Below, piece after piece: positions 18,201 through 26,638 of a stretch of DNA of 64,000 nucleotides (positions are counted from its first letter, which is position 1; the number at the start of each line of letters is the position of its first letter). The stretch is from the NCBI GenBank assembly GCA_945879625.1, contig CAMCVA010000012.1:1-64000 (forward strand), in the 5' to 3' direction. Source of the stretch: Flavobacterium psychrophilum (GTDB lineage Bacteria; Bacteroidota; Bacteroidia; Flavobacteriales; Flavobacteriaceae). The notes beneath the pieces were generated by a model, which saw nothing but the letters and a program-made list of their open reading frames with translations, was not told the DNA's origin and ran no database searches. Made by a program: the position numbers and the translations under genes.

Positions 18201-20574
18201 TGTATCCGTTATCGGTATCAAAATCGTCATCTAAGTTTCTGAAAGAAACCAAGTGTTTACAGTTTACAGATCCACCAAACCACTCAAAAGCGTCGTCGTT
18301 ACAGTGTGATACTTGTACGTAGTCAATTGTAGTTCCAGAACCAACACCACCCATGGTTAATCCGTTGATTTCAGTATTCAAGGCGTAAACATATCCAGGG
18401 AATTCAATACGAACGTATTTCAAAGAACCAGAGTTGTCATTGTTAATAGGAGTTAAACCACCACCGTATTGTGTGTCTGCAGATGAAGCAAGACCCTCTA
18501 CGTTGGCAACCCCGTTGTTCACGTTGTAAGCGCCTTTACCCAAAAGGATAACACCACCCCAGTCACCTTTGTTTCTTGCACCAGGCGCATTGCTTGATGT
18601 AAATACAATTGGTTGGCTAGCCGTTCCGTTTGCAATTAATTTAGACCCTTTAGCAATCAATAAACAAGCGCCCACAACAGTGTGGTCACCCAAGATTACC
18701 GTTCCGGCTTCAATAGTTAAGGTAGCATTACCTGTAACATAAATTTGTCCACTTAATTTGTACGTGTTGTTTGCAGTCCAAGTCGTGTTGGTCGTAATGT
18801 TTTCAGACACTACAACGTTAGCCGCTGGATAAACTGTGTTTTGTGGATCAAAATTAGTCCACTGATCTGTCCACATTGCTGTAGGAGCAGGAGCAAAAGC
18901 ACCACGGTAAGAAGTAGGAGTAATAAGTGTAGATTCTACAGCCGAAACCACTACTACAAGTGCAGCTCTAGGTCCTTCTACCCCATTACGTACTTGAGAT
19001 ACATAATACGTAATAGAACCAATAAAGTTGGTAGCAGGAGTTGGCGCAGTAGCCAAAGCAGTTCCGCCTGAAGCGACAGTGTACCATTTTAAAGAACTTG
19101 CACCTACTAAAGTAGCAGTTAATGGAGTTGCTACTTGACCATAGTTCAAGTTAAGTGGAGTAACTACAGTTGGAGCAATTACAGCAGTAGCAGCACTCAA
19201 AGCAGTTTCGTCATAGTTAGCCGAGTTCAATAAGATAGAACCAGTTGCTGGTCTGTAATCTAAACCTGTATAAATAGCAGCACTAGTACTGTTGTAAGGA
19301 TTAGTTAATAAACCAGCATTTGAAGTGGCAGTAGTATTGTTGCTTGCAGCATACCATGTAGCAACGTTAAATGAAGCATTGTTACCAGATGTATTTACTT
19401 GGAACACTTTAGAAGTTGTAATTGTACCAGCAATTACGTTGTCTCTAAATTGTAAAGTTCCGTTTAAGGCGTTAGTTTCAGTAGTTACACCGTCTACATG
19501 TACACCTTCGTTGAAGTCCATAAATACAGAGTTGTAAATTTTCAACTGTGAATTTCTACGGATACGAGCTCCTCTTTTGTAACCAGAAGCCAAAGTTCCA
19601 CCATTAGGCAAACCTAAACGGAAGTTTGGTCCAACCATAGTCATGTTAGAGAAAATTGCAGCAGTATACGGAGAAACTGAAGTACTTGATGCATTGTTGT
19701 CTGATTCAAAACCTTCAGAAGTAGAAACAGCAGGCGCATCAGAAACTTGTGGGTCTCTTACAGATAAACCAAATTGTACATTTCCGTTGTATCCGTTATC
19801 AGTATCAAAATCGTCATCTAAGTTTCTGAAAGAAACCAAGTGTTTACAATTTACAGATCCACCAAACCACTCAAAAGCATCATCATTACAGTGTGATACT
19901 TGTACATAGTCAATTGTAGTTCCAGAACCAACACCACCCATGGTTAAACCATTGATTTCAGTATTTAACGCATATACATACCCAGGGTATTCAATACGAA
20001 CGTATTTCAAAGAACCTGAATTGTCATTGTTAATAGGTGATAATCCACCACCGTATTGAGTCTCTGGAGATGAAGCAAGACCTTCTACGTTAGCAACACC
20101 GTTGTTCACGTTGTAAGCGCCTTTACCCAAAAGGATAACGCCACCCCAGTCACCTTTGTTTCTAGCACCAGGCGCATTGCTTGATGTAAATACAATTGGT
20201 TGGCTAGCCGTTCCGTTTGCAATTAATTTAGACCCTTTGGCAATCAATAAACAAGCACCCACAGCAGTGTGGTCACCCAAGATTACCGTTCCGGCTTCGA
20301 TAGTTAAGGTAGCATTACCTGTAACATAAATTTGCCCACTTAGTTTGTAAGTGTTGTTTGCAGTCCAAGTGGTGTTGGTAGTAATGTTTGCAGACACTAC
20401 AACGTTAGCCGCTGGATAAACTGTGTTTTGTGGATCAAAATTGGTCCACTGATCTGTCCACATTGCTGTAGGAGCAGGAGCAAACGCACCCTTGTAGGAG
20501 GTAGGCGTTAGGAATTGAGCAATAGCTAATTTGCTAACTAGCAAAAGAAGCACTACAAAATAATTTCTTTTCAT
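15253..20574 (-). CDS. Giant T9SS type A cargo protein with duplicated beta-helix region and Ig-like repeats
   Basis: A 1773-residue secreted protein. Residues 1-20 are a signal peptide ending AIAQ. Residues about 21-549 and 550-1078 are two near-identical copies of a right-handed beta-helix-like module rich in Gly, Asn and Thr. Residues about 1080-1500 are four Ig/PKD-like repeats of 93-107 residues sharing YxWxLPAGVNQVGGG. The C-terminus (about 1695-1773) is a T9SS type A sorting domain: VYPNPVVDAF...LKKGLYIVKI...VVKKMIKQ. The protein is expected to be exported through the T9SS and attached or released at the surface. Its ligand is unknown. Codon use is uniform and repetitive, consistent with recent duplication. 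Confidence 0.88.
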   Translation of the reverse strand: MKRNYFVVLLLLVSKLAIAQFLTPTSYKGAFAPAPTAMWTDQWTNFDPQNTVYPAANVVVSANITTNTTWTANNTYKLSGQIYVTGNATLTIEAGTVILGDHTAVGACLLIAKGSKLIANGTASQPIVFTSSNAPGARNKGDWGGVILLGKGAYNVNNGVANVEGLASSPETQYGGGLSPINNDNSGSLKYVRIEYPGYVYALNTEINGLTMGGVGSGTTIDYVQVSHCNDDAFEWFGGSVNCKHLVSFRNLDDDFDTDNGYNGNVQFGLSVRDPQVSDAPAVSTSEGFESDNNASSTSVSPYTAAIFSNMTMVGPNFRLGLPNGGTLASGYKRGARIRRNSQLKIYNSVFMDFNEGVHVDGVTTETNALNGTLQFRDNVIAGTITTSKVFQVNTSGNNASFNVATWYAASNNTTATSNAGLLTNPYNSTSAAIYTGLDYRPATGSILLNSANYDETALSAATAVIAPTVVTPLNLNYGQVATPLTATLVGASSLKWYTVASGGTALATAPTPATNFIGSITYYVSQVRNGVEGPRAALVVVVSAVESTLITPTSYRGAFAPAPTAMWTDQWTNFDPQNTVYPAANVVVSENITTNTTWTANNTYKLSGQIYVTGNATLTIEAGTVILGDHTVVGACLLIAKGSKLIANGTASQPIVFTSSNAPGARNKGDWGGVILLGKGAYNVNNGVANVEGLASSADTQYGGGLTPINNDNSGSLKYVRIEFPGYVYALNTEINGLTMGGVGSGTTIDYVQVSHCNDDAFEWFGGSVNCKHLVSFRNLDDDFDTDNGYNGNVQFGLAVRDPQVSDAPAVSTSEGFESDNNASSTSVSPYTAAIFSNMTLVGPNFRLGLPNGGTLASGYKRGARIRRNSQLKIYNSVFMDFNEGVHVDGITTETNALNGTLQFRDNVIAGTVNTAKVFQVNTSGNNASFAIATWYAASNNTTATTNAGLLTNPYNSTSAAIYTGLDYRPATGSILLNSANFTETALGAATALVAPEVASPVNLCYTQVASPLTATLLGGTSLKWYTVATGGTASATAPTPATTVVGTKTYYVSQVRNGIESLRTALVVNVNALATTPGAIIGTTAQGVLVGTSTTATYLIADVAGAVSYTWTAPAGVNILSGQGTTSIVVNFLNVAPGAGSIGNLAVRSVNANGCSSAARTAALTKALPTAPVLLSLTNGVTTTAITNISAYVGTTTALTLTAGNVTTATGYNWNLPAGVNQVGGGNSRIIQVNFAGLPAAEITAVVIGVSSTNGVGASTTAKTLSLLRALPTAPLVLSMTNAASATPTTAITAVSPFIGTSTTLTLTSTAVATAANYVWTLPAGVNQVGGGANDRIIQVNFADVPAGNSGVALTIGVAAANGIGTSALKTLALTRAVPTAPITLTLTNPASATPTTAITAAGLLIGTSTTLTLTASAVTTASSYNWTLPAGVNQVGGGANDRIIQVNFADVPAGNAGVALPITVKGANGVGESVAKTLALTRVLPSTVVTVTGQIGAICGENTYNYTMTPAVNTSAYQITAPVGSIVTSASNTSNASNVLETSDLTFSVALPANFSTLAVKTIVIYSKNGVGLSATAKTLTLNPASPTIPAVNGGTTFCTSTNVTFSVADMVGASSYVWTVANGAVIVSGQGTNTVVVSFAAVTVPSTLLRVKAISECGVAGADKYISLTNVPCATGENDTTAKISNVSEVYPNPVVDAFTLEMQSSKATAAQMQVYTFEGNLLLSKQINLAEGENTVSESVSELKKGLYIVKITNEATNEVVVKKMIKQ
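16120..17070 (-). repeat. Three tandem Ig-like coding repeats (321-nt period)
   Basis: Matching sites at 16231, 16552 and 16873 are exactly 321 bases apart, coding for 107-residue units. The second and third units share DRIIQVNFADVPAG; the first is slightly shorter and more diverged. Confidence 0.85.
17341..20514 (-). repeat. Tandem duplication, two 1587-nt coding units
   Basis: Corresponding sites are offset by exactly 1587 bases (for example 18881 with 20468, and 17851 with 19438), that is 529 codons. Residues 25-435 of each unit differ at only about a dozen positions, while the last 90 residues have diverged more. Unit A is about 18928-20514 and unit B about 17341-18927. Confidence 0.92.
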
Positions 20575-20607
20575 TTTTAAAAGGTTTTTTAGGTTTAAAT
20601 GATGCTA

Positions 20608-20615
20608 CAAAAATA
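20608..20615 (-). promoter_or_regulatory. -7 box (TATTTTTG) for the 1773-residue protein gene
   Basis: Exact TAnnTTTG on the minus strand, 34 bases before the ATG at 20574. The rest of the 208-base gap (20575-20782) is AT-rich without an obvious feature. Confidence 0.5.
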
Positions 20616-20782
20616 GACCCAAGACTTGCCGGTTGAGTTAGGGCTAGTTTATCAAATAATTATTTTAAGCAACATTTAATATAACATTTGCGCACAAAAG
20701 CGTCTAAAAAATAAACAAATCGTAAAGTCAATGTTAGGTAAATGGTTTTAAACCGAAAACCGTAGGGTGATAAATACGGGAC

Positions 20783-22735
20783 TTAAAACTCAAAATCTTC
20801 TACCGCAGTAGAGTCAATAACCGGTGTGGTTAGGGTGTCTTTTTTGATAGAAAACTGGGCAGGTCCAACAATTTTCATGGGAGGATTATACAAGGTGTCG
20901 TCACCCGAAAGCAATCCTCTGCGCAGCATCAAGCCGGTGAGTTGCACATCCCTTTTTTGGGCATAGGATTTTAAATTTCCTTCGGCATCAAATTGGTACA
21001 TAAACTTCTTTGGGCTAGGGATAATGTTGGCCAAAAACAAACATTCGTTGAGCGTAAGGTCTCGTGCGTGTTTCTGAAAATAATACTGCGCCGCTTCCCC
21101 AATGCCGTATACGTCGGGACCCCATTCGATGATGTTAAAATACACTTCGAGCATGCGCGATTTACTCACAATGCGGTTGTTTTCGAGCAAATAGACCAAG
21201 AGAATTTCTTCTAATTTTCGTGATAGGGTTTTCTCTCGTGATAAGAACGCGTTTTTGATGAGTTGCATGCTAATGGTACTTCCGCCCCGAGAGAATTTTT
21301 TGGTGCGGATGTTTTTGGCAATTGATTGCTTGAAGGCTTCGGCAATAAATCCGCGATGCGAAAAAAACGACGGATCTTCGGTGGTCAATACCGCTTTTTG
21401 CAAATAGGGCGAAACGTCCGTAAGCGACACGTAATTTGGATTGGCTGCACCAACAAAAACTGCACGTTGCCGTTGGTTTTTGATGAGTGCACGGTACTCA
21501 AATTCGCCGTTGAGTTTACTCAAATTGGCTTGGCCGTACTTCACAATCTTAAGCTGATCTTTGTGCAATTGGCTATCAAAAATCAATCCCCTTGGGTTTT
21601 TAGTATGGTATTCAAAATGCAAGGCATAATCAAAATTACCTTGGGCTTCCATGCCTTCAAAATGCGTAAACAAGCCTTTGGGCAACGAGGTGATAAAATC
21701 TTGCGCCTTCATTGTTGGGATGGCTAGTTTTACCGCATAGATTTTTTCGTCGTCGTTGGTATAACTCAAGTAGGGGTTTACTTTTATTTTGTTGAGCCAA
21801 ACGGTCGAGCTGCTGTCTACCGCTACAAATCGTTTGCCAAACAGCAATTTAAAATCAAATTCGGCTTGTTGAATAATTACTTCTTTGGATGCAATTTTCG
21901 GGTGATTGAGTGTGAGGTTCGAGATGGAGCTCAATCCGTCGATGTGCAATTCCCCCAGCGACATATCGATGTTGTCTATTCGCAGCCGAATCGAATCAAA
22001 ACTGGCTTCCAAATTATAGCGTTCGTCCAAATACGGCACTTTAATTTTTCCAGTATCCTGATTAAAAAATCGCAAATCGGTTTGGCGATCTCTAGGATTG
22101 GCCGTTCCGGCAATGCGCCAACGTTGATTAAAAGTAGTGGTGTGCACGAAGATTGCGGCTGCAAATTGTTCGTCTTTTAAGGAAAGCGTGTGTAAGTCCA
22201 ACTGTGTTTTTTTGCCCATATCATCCAAGCGCAACTGCAAATTTTGCAAGGCCATGTCGGTGGGAACCAACTGCAACACTTTGCTAAGCAAGCGGTTGAC
22301 CATTTTGGCGTAATTGGGTTTTTCAGCTGATGCAGTGCTGTCATTTTTGGAAAGAAAGGCCTCAAAATTGCGCCCGTTTTTATTTTTCACCAACTGAAGA
22401 AATCCATTTTTTGTCTGCAATTCGTTCAATTGAACTTGAGCAATCAGCAACTTCCACAAACTGATTTTGGCTTTCAGTTGATCTATCGAAAGCAAGGTGT
22501 CAGCCGCTTCAGGCGCCAAAGTAAGTTGGCTAATTTCTACACTGCTTAGTCCAGAAAACTGAATGTTTTTGAGTTTTAATTCACATTGATACTCGTTTTT
22601 GAACTTTTGTTGAATGTGCACCACCGCTTTTTGTAAAAGTGCATCCCGAAACACAAACACCAACAGCAAGATTACTACTAACACGCCAGCAGTTCCAATG
22701 GCAATTTTTCGAAAGGTAACGGGCTTAATTTTCAT
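20783..22735 (-). CDS. GT51 transglycosylase with AsmA-like N-terminal region
   Basis: A 650-residue envelope protein. One N-terminal membrane helix (about 12-30) is followed by a long AsmA-like region (about 35-410), then a GT51 peptidoglycan glycosyltransferase domain (about 440-600). The catalytic Glu is in TTEDPSFFSHRGF; also visible are FSRGGSTISMQLIKNAFL, VYFNIIEWG and GIGEAAQYYF. There is no transpeptidase domain, so it resembles monofunctional MtgA fused to an AsmA-type module. It polymerises glycan strands from lipid II. It is the last gene of the panC-to-radA run, 9 bases after radA. Confidence 0.85.
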   Translation of the reverse strand: MKIKPVTFRKIAIGTAGVLVVILLLVFVFRDALLQKAVVHIQQKFKNEYQCELKLKNIQFSGLSSVEISQLTLAPEAADTLLSIDQLKAKISLWKLLIAQVQLNELQTKNGFLQLVKNKNGRNFEAFLSKNDSTASAEKPNYAKMVNRLLSKVLQLVPTDMALQNLQLRLDDMGKKTQLDLHTLSLKDEQFAAAIFVHTTTFNQRWRIAGTANPRDRQTDLRFFNQDTGKIKVPYLDERYNLEASFDSIRLRIDNIDMSLGELHIDGLSSISNLTLNHPKIASKEVIIQQAEFDFKLLFGKRFVAVDSSSTVWLNKIKVNPYLSYTNDDEKIYAVKLAIPTMKAQDFITSLPKGLFTHFEGMEAQGNFDYALHFEYHTKNPRGLIFDSQLHKDQLKIVKYGQANLSKLNGEFEYRALIKNQRQRAVFVGAANPNYVSLTDVSPYLQKAVLTTEDPSFFSHRGFIAEAFKQSIAKNIRTKKFSRGGSTISMQLIKNAFLSREKTLSRKLEEILLVYLLENNRIVSKSRMLEVYFNIIEWGPDVYGIGEAAQYYFQKHARDLTLNECLFLANIIPSPKKFMYQFDAEGNLKSYAQKRDVQLTGLMLRRGLLSGDDTLYNPPMKIVGPAQFSIKKDTLTTPVIDSTAVEDFEF

Positions 22736-22744
22736 GGGATAGGT

Positions 22745-24106
22745 TTAGCCAAAAAGGGCGCTGGCTACTTCTTCAATTTTGGATACGAGTTGGATGCGAA
22801 TGCCGGTATTTTTCAAGGAAATTTTGTTGTATTTCGACACAAATATAGAGGTAAAGCCCAACTTCTCGGCTTCGAGGATGCGTTGCTCCACCCGATTCAC
22901 CGGACGAATTTCGCCCGAGAGTCCAATTTCGCCTGCAAAGCAAACACCTTCTGCTATGGCAATGTCTTCGTTCGAGGACAAAATAGCTGCCACTACAGCC
23001 AGGTCAATCGCAGGGTCATCAATGGTGATGCCGCCAGTTATGTTTAGAAAAACATCTTTGGTGCCCAATCGAAAACCGGCTCTTTTTTCTAATACCGCCA
23101 AAATCATATTCAATCGTTTGGCGTTGTAGCCAGTTGTGCTGCGTTGCGGGGTTCCATATACGGCTGTACTCACCAACGCTTGAATTTCGATCATCAACGG
23201 ACGCATGCCTTCTAAGGTAGCCGAAATGGCTGTGCCCGAAAGTGAAACATCTTGATGCGAAATCAATATCTCTGACGGATTGCTCACTTCGCGCAAGCCG
23301 CTGCCCAACATTTCGTAGATGCCCAATTCGGCCGTAGAGCCAAACCGATTTTTCAGAGAACGAAGTAATCTATACACGTGGTTTCTGTCGCCTTCAAATT
23401 GCAGCACCGTATCGACCATGTGTTCCAAAATTTTAGGACCGGCGATGGTGCCGTCTTTGGTGATGTGGCCAATTAAAATTACGGGCACATTAGATTCTTT
23501 GGCAAATTTGATGAGCTCAGCGGTTGTTTCCCGAATTTGCGAAATGCTGCCGGGAGACGCTTCAATATAATCGGTGTGTAAGGTCTGAATCGAATCGATA
23601 ATCACGATTTCGGGATCAATTTCGAGAATTTGTTTAAAGATGTGCTGCGTTTTGGTTTCGGTGAGAATGTAACACGAATTTTGTTTGCTGCTGATGCGTT
23701 CGGCGCGCATTTTAATTTGTTTCATGCTTTCTTCGCCCGACACATACAGTGTTTTATAGGGCAAATTGAGCGACAATTGCAACAACAAGGTGCTTTTCCC
23801 GATGCCGGGTTCGCCGCCCAACAAGATCAAGGAGCCGGGAACAATTCCGCCACCCAATACGCGGTTTAATTCGCCGTCTCGGGTATCCATGCGCACCTCT
23901 TGTGTGCTGTCAATTTCGTGAATTTTAAGGGGCTTACTTGCTTTTTTTACCGAAGGGGATTGGGTATTCCAACTCGCTTTTTCTTCTTTTTGAATAATTT
24001 CTTCCGCAATGGTATTCCACTCTTTGCACGAATTGCATTGGCCTTGCCACTTGGCATATTGCGATCCGCAATTTTGACAAAAGAAAGTGGTTTTAATTTT
24101 TGACAT
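22745..24106 (-). CDS. radA: DNA repair protein RadA
   Basis: A 453-residue RadA (Sms). It has an N-terminal zinc finger (FFCQNCG...GQCNSCKEW), a RecA-like ATPase with Walker A GGEPGIGKSTLL, the RadA-specific KNRFGST motif, and a Lon-like C-terminal domain. It is a branch-migration helicase that processes recombination intermediates in the cytoplasm. The start lies 3 bases from the preceding esterase-like gene. Length and motifs are normal. Confidence 0.97.
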   Translation of the reverse strand: MSKIKTTFFCQNCGSQYAKWQGQCNSCKEWNTIAEEIIQKEEKASWNTQSPSVKKASKPLKIHEIDSTQEVRMDTRDGELNRVLGGGIVPGSLILLGGEPGIGKSTLLLQLSLNLPYKTLYVSGEESMKQIKMRAERISSKQNSCYILTETKTQHIFKQILEIDPEIVIIDSIQTLHTDYIEASPGSISQIRETTAELIKFAKESNVPVILIGHITKDGTIAGPKILEHMVDTVLQFEGDRNHVYRLLRSLKNRFGSTAELGIYEMLGSGLREVSNPSEILISHQDVSLSGTAISATLEGMRPLMIEIQALVSTAVYGTPQRSTTGYNAKRLNMILAVLEKRAGFRLGTKDVFLNITGGITIDDPAIDLAVVAAILSSNEDIAIAEGVCFAGEIGLSGEIRPVNRVEQRILEAEKLGFTSIFVSKYNKISLKNTGIRIQLVSKIEEVASALFG

Positions 24107-24109
24107 GGA

Positions 24110-25252
24110 TTATCTCTTCATTAATTCGTCTGACTTGTCGAGCATCATGTCTTTGGTTAGGCTGCCAATTTCTTCTTTTTGATAGGCTTTTTGATAGGCT
24201 TTGGCTGCCTTTTTGTTGTCGCCCAGATTTTCATACATCATGCCCAAATGGTAATCGCTGAGCATGGATTTGGGGTAATATTTATCAGAAATTTCAGCCA
24301 ATTTGCCAAACTCTCCGAATTGTTTGTTTTTCAAAATGGCAGCTTCAATTGCCTTAAAATCATTTATCCGAATAGGAATTTCGATGTGCAAGGTCTTTTC
24401 GAGCAAGGCGTATTTTTGGGTTAAATAATCTACATAACCCGAAGACAAAACCGCAATCTTGTCATTAAATTCATTCATAGAAATTGGTTGGTAGAGCGCA
24501 AAAAACTGATACAAAGCACTCGGAATCGCTTGCGGGACTAATGAATAATGCGAAAGCCCTTTAAATTCATCATATTTATAACTTAGCGTCGCACTGTGCA
24601 AGGCCACAATATTTTCGTCTAATAATTTGGTGCTTTTTTGAATGGATTTTAAATCGCCATCGGCTGTGGCATGGTAGTAAAATAACTGCTTCTGAATTTC
24701 AAGCAATCGTTGTGGCAGTTGCTCGGTCATCCCATTAGCCAATTGCGGACTCAACGAAATATAGCCGTCAAACAATGGCTGATTTTTGTACAAATAAAAG
24801 TTGATAAATCCCGCAGTAATGTCGTGTCCTGCAATAATTTTTAGCGGTGCAAGTCGAAATTCTTTTTCTAGGGCAGGCATTAATTCAAGCCCTATAAACT
24901 CAAAGAATTTTTTGCTTTCGGCATCGGGTAGACCAGTTGTTTCGTCGGCACTACAATCGTAACTGCGTTCGTCGTTTTTGTTTTGGGTAATGCCCACCAA
25001 AATGGTTTCAGGGAAATCATCCCAATAAGCGCCATAATTGAGTGCGCCTTGAAAGGCATCAAACAAATAATCGCCGTCTAATACCACCACAAGAGGGTAT
25101 TTTTTTGTTGGGTTTTGGGCATACGAAGCCGGCAAACCAATTGTAATTTCTCGCTCTTGATTGAGTTTTTTGGACACCAGGGTGTCAGTTATTTTTTGGG
25201 CAAATGCGCTGCTAAAACAAAGATAAATGCCAGCAATGACTATGTTTTTCAT
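24110..25252 (-). CDS. Esterase-fold (alpha/beta hydrolase) protein, catalytic Ser replaced; TPR-like C-terminus
   Basis: A 380-residue secreted protein with signal peptide about 1-18 (FSSAFAQ). Residues about 25-270 resemble the Fes/IroE/esterase-D family: LVVVLDGDYLFD, ILVGITQN and SLSPQLANG. The nucleophile elbow expected as GHSxG reads IAGHDITAG, so an Asp sits where the serine should be. Residues about 320-372 look like one or two TPR helical pairs (YHLGMMYENLGDNKKAAKAYQKAYQ). It is therefore probably not an ordinary serine esterase; a binding or structural role is possible. It is packed against radA (3-base gap) downstream and the flippase-like gene upstream. Confidence 0.75.
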   Translation of the reverse strand: MKNIVIAGIYLCFSSAFAQKITDTLVSKKLNQEREITIGLPASYAQNPTKKYPLVVVLDGDYLFDAFQGALNYGAYWDDFPETILVGITQNKNDERSYDCSADETTGLPDAESKKFFEFIGLELMPALEKEFRLAPLKIIAGHDITAGFINFYLYKNQPLFDGYISLSPQLANGMTEQLPQRLLEIQKQLFYYHATADGDLKSIQKSTKLLDENIVALHSATLSYKYDEFKGLSHYSLVPQAIPSALYQFFALYQPISMNEFNDKIAVLSSGYVDYLTQKYALLEKTLHIEIPIRINDFKAIEAAILKNKQFGEFGKLAEISDKYYPKSMLSDYHLGMMYENLGDNKKAAKAYQKAYQKEEIGSLTKDMMLDKSDELMKR

Positions 25253-25303
25253 AAACTGAAAATAAAATTTAGAGGGTGATAAACGCGAAGCAAGATATAA
25301 AAA

Positions 25304-26266
25304 TTATCGGCTGCGATTGGCGAGGGGTAAAAATAAAAAAGACAGCAGGCCAAGAAGCAAAACAAAAAACATTTGGGAGCTCCAAACAATCCAGCCAAAG
25401 GCATTTCCTGCTGTTTCGGCTATGCCATAAACGGCCAAAATTTTTGAAATCATAAACGGGTAAGACCCAAACCCACTGTTGGTAAATGCAATGGAGATAC
25501 TACCCACAACAAAGGCCGTAACTACTGCGCCAAAGGGAATGCTGCTGGTTTGTGGCAAGGCAAATAAGGTGCAATAAAACATGAGCACATAAGATACCCA
25601 AATAAATAAGGTATGCGCCAAATACCAGCCCTTGTTTTTCATGTAGATGAGCGTGCTAACCCCTTCGCGCAAGCCGGCTAATCTTCCTTTTATTTTCAAA
25701 ATAAATTTATTTTTCGAATAATAAAAAAGCGCCGCAATTCCCAAACCGAAAACAACTAAAACCCCCAACGTAATCAAGGCTTTTTCGGCGGGAATTTTAT
25801 CTAAAATAAATGATTTAACTACCGAGAATTGGATAAAAAAAGCAGTGATAATAAACAACAATAACACCAAAACGTCTAAGATTCGCTCGGCGACAACGGT
25901 TCCAAATCCTTTATCAAAAGGGATGCTGTTGTATTTTTTAAGGATAACCGCTCGAGAAATTTCACCCGATTTGGGCACGGTCAAATTGAGTAAATTACAA
26001 ATATTGATGGCCATATAATTGGTGGCAAAATTGGTGGGATACCCCAAATGGTCTAAGGAGTATTTCCAACGATAGGCCCTTGACATATTTCCTAATATAG
26101 CAATTAGTAGGCCCAAAACGATAAAGTTGTAGTTGGCATCCTGAAAATACCCTTTAATTTCTTGCAGTTGTTGGCTTGAAAATTGGTTGTAGGTGTGATA
26201 GGTTAAATAAACTCCCAAAGCAACAGGAAGGAGAACAGAAATCCATTTACTCAATTGCTTTTTCAC
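25304..26266 (-). CDS. Lysylphosphatidylglycerol-synthase-type flippase membrane protein (UPF0104)
   Basis: A 320-residue multi-pass membrane protein with about eight hydrophobic helices. It belongs to the LPG_synthase_TM/UPF0104 family, the flippase-like part of MprF without the aminoacyl-transferase domain. Typical segments are SRAYRWKYSL, NLTVPKSGEISRAVIL and ANRSR at the end. The substrate is unknown. The start is a GTG at 26266, 5 bases after the panD stop; no better ATG lies upstream. Confidence 0.82.
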   Translation of the reverse strand: MKKQLSKWISVLLPVALGVYLTYHTYNQFSSQQLQEIKGYFQDANYNFIVLGLLIAILGNMSRAYRWKYSLDHLGYPTNFATNYMAINICNLLNLTVPKSGEISRAVILKKYNSIPFDKGFGTVVAERILDVLVLLLFIITAFFIQFSVVKSFILDKIPAEKALITLGVLVVFGLGIAALFYYSKNKFILKIKGRLAGLREGVSTLIYMKNKGWYLAHTLFIWVSYVLMFYCTLFALPQTSSIPFGAVVTAFVVGSISIAFTNSGFGSYPFMISKILAVYGIAETAGNAFGWIVWSSQMFFVLLLGLLSFLFLPLANRSR

Positions 26267-26271
26267 GTTGA

Positions 26272-26622
26272 TTAAGTCAGGGAATTGTTGAGTTCGTTTG
26301 GAAAAACCAACGAAGGTTTGAAGGTTTTGGCTTCTTCAAAATCGAGTATGCCGTAGGCGATAATAATAATAATGTCGCCTTTTTGCACTTTGCGTGCCGC
26401 GGGGCCGTTTAGGGTAATTTCGCCGCTGTTGCGGTTGCCTTTGATGACATAGGTTTCGAGACGTTCGCCATTGTTAATGTTCACAATGGAAACCTTTTCG
26501 CCTTCAATTAGATTGGCTGCCTCCATGAGTGCTTCGTCAATGGTAATGCTGCCGATGTAATTTAAATCGGCTCCGGTTACAACTACCCGGTGTATTTTTG
26601 ATTTTACTACTTGAATTTGCAT
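26272..26622 (-). CDS. panD: Aspartate 1-decarboxylase
   Basis: A 116-residue pyruvoyl enzyme that makes beta-alanine from aspartate for pantothenate and CoA synthesis. The precursor is self-cleaved between Gly24 and Ser25 in YIGSITID. The downstream segments [19 protein letters not shown] and [21 protein letters not shown] fit the family. It lies 16 bases after panC, so the two pantothenate genes form a pair. Confidence 0.97.
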   Translation of the reverse strand: MQIQVVKSKIHRVVVTGADLNYIGSITIDEALMEAANLIEGEKVSIVNINNGERLETYVIKGNRNSGEITLNGPAARKVQKGDIIIIIAYGILDFEEAKTFKPSLVFPNELNNSLT

Positions 26623-26638
26623 GGGCGCAAAGGTAAAA

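Noticed and set aside
19325..19909. Plus-strand open frames opposite the 1773-residue protein, present twice with similar sequence
   Set aside because: They are antisense shadows of the duplicated unit; the similarity follows from the coding repeat on the minus strand.
25304..26266. Complete MprF (lysylphosphatidylglycerol synthase)
   Set aside because: Only the membrane flippase-like domain is present; the aminoacyl-transferase domain is missing, so no lysyl-transfer function is claimed.
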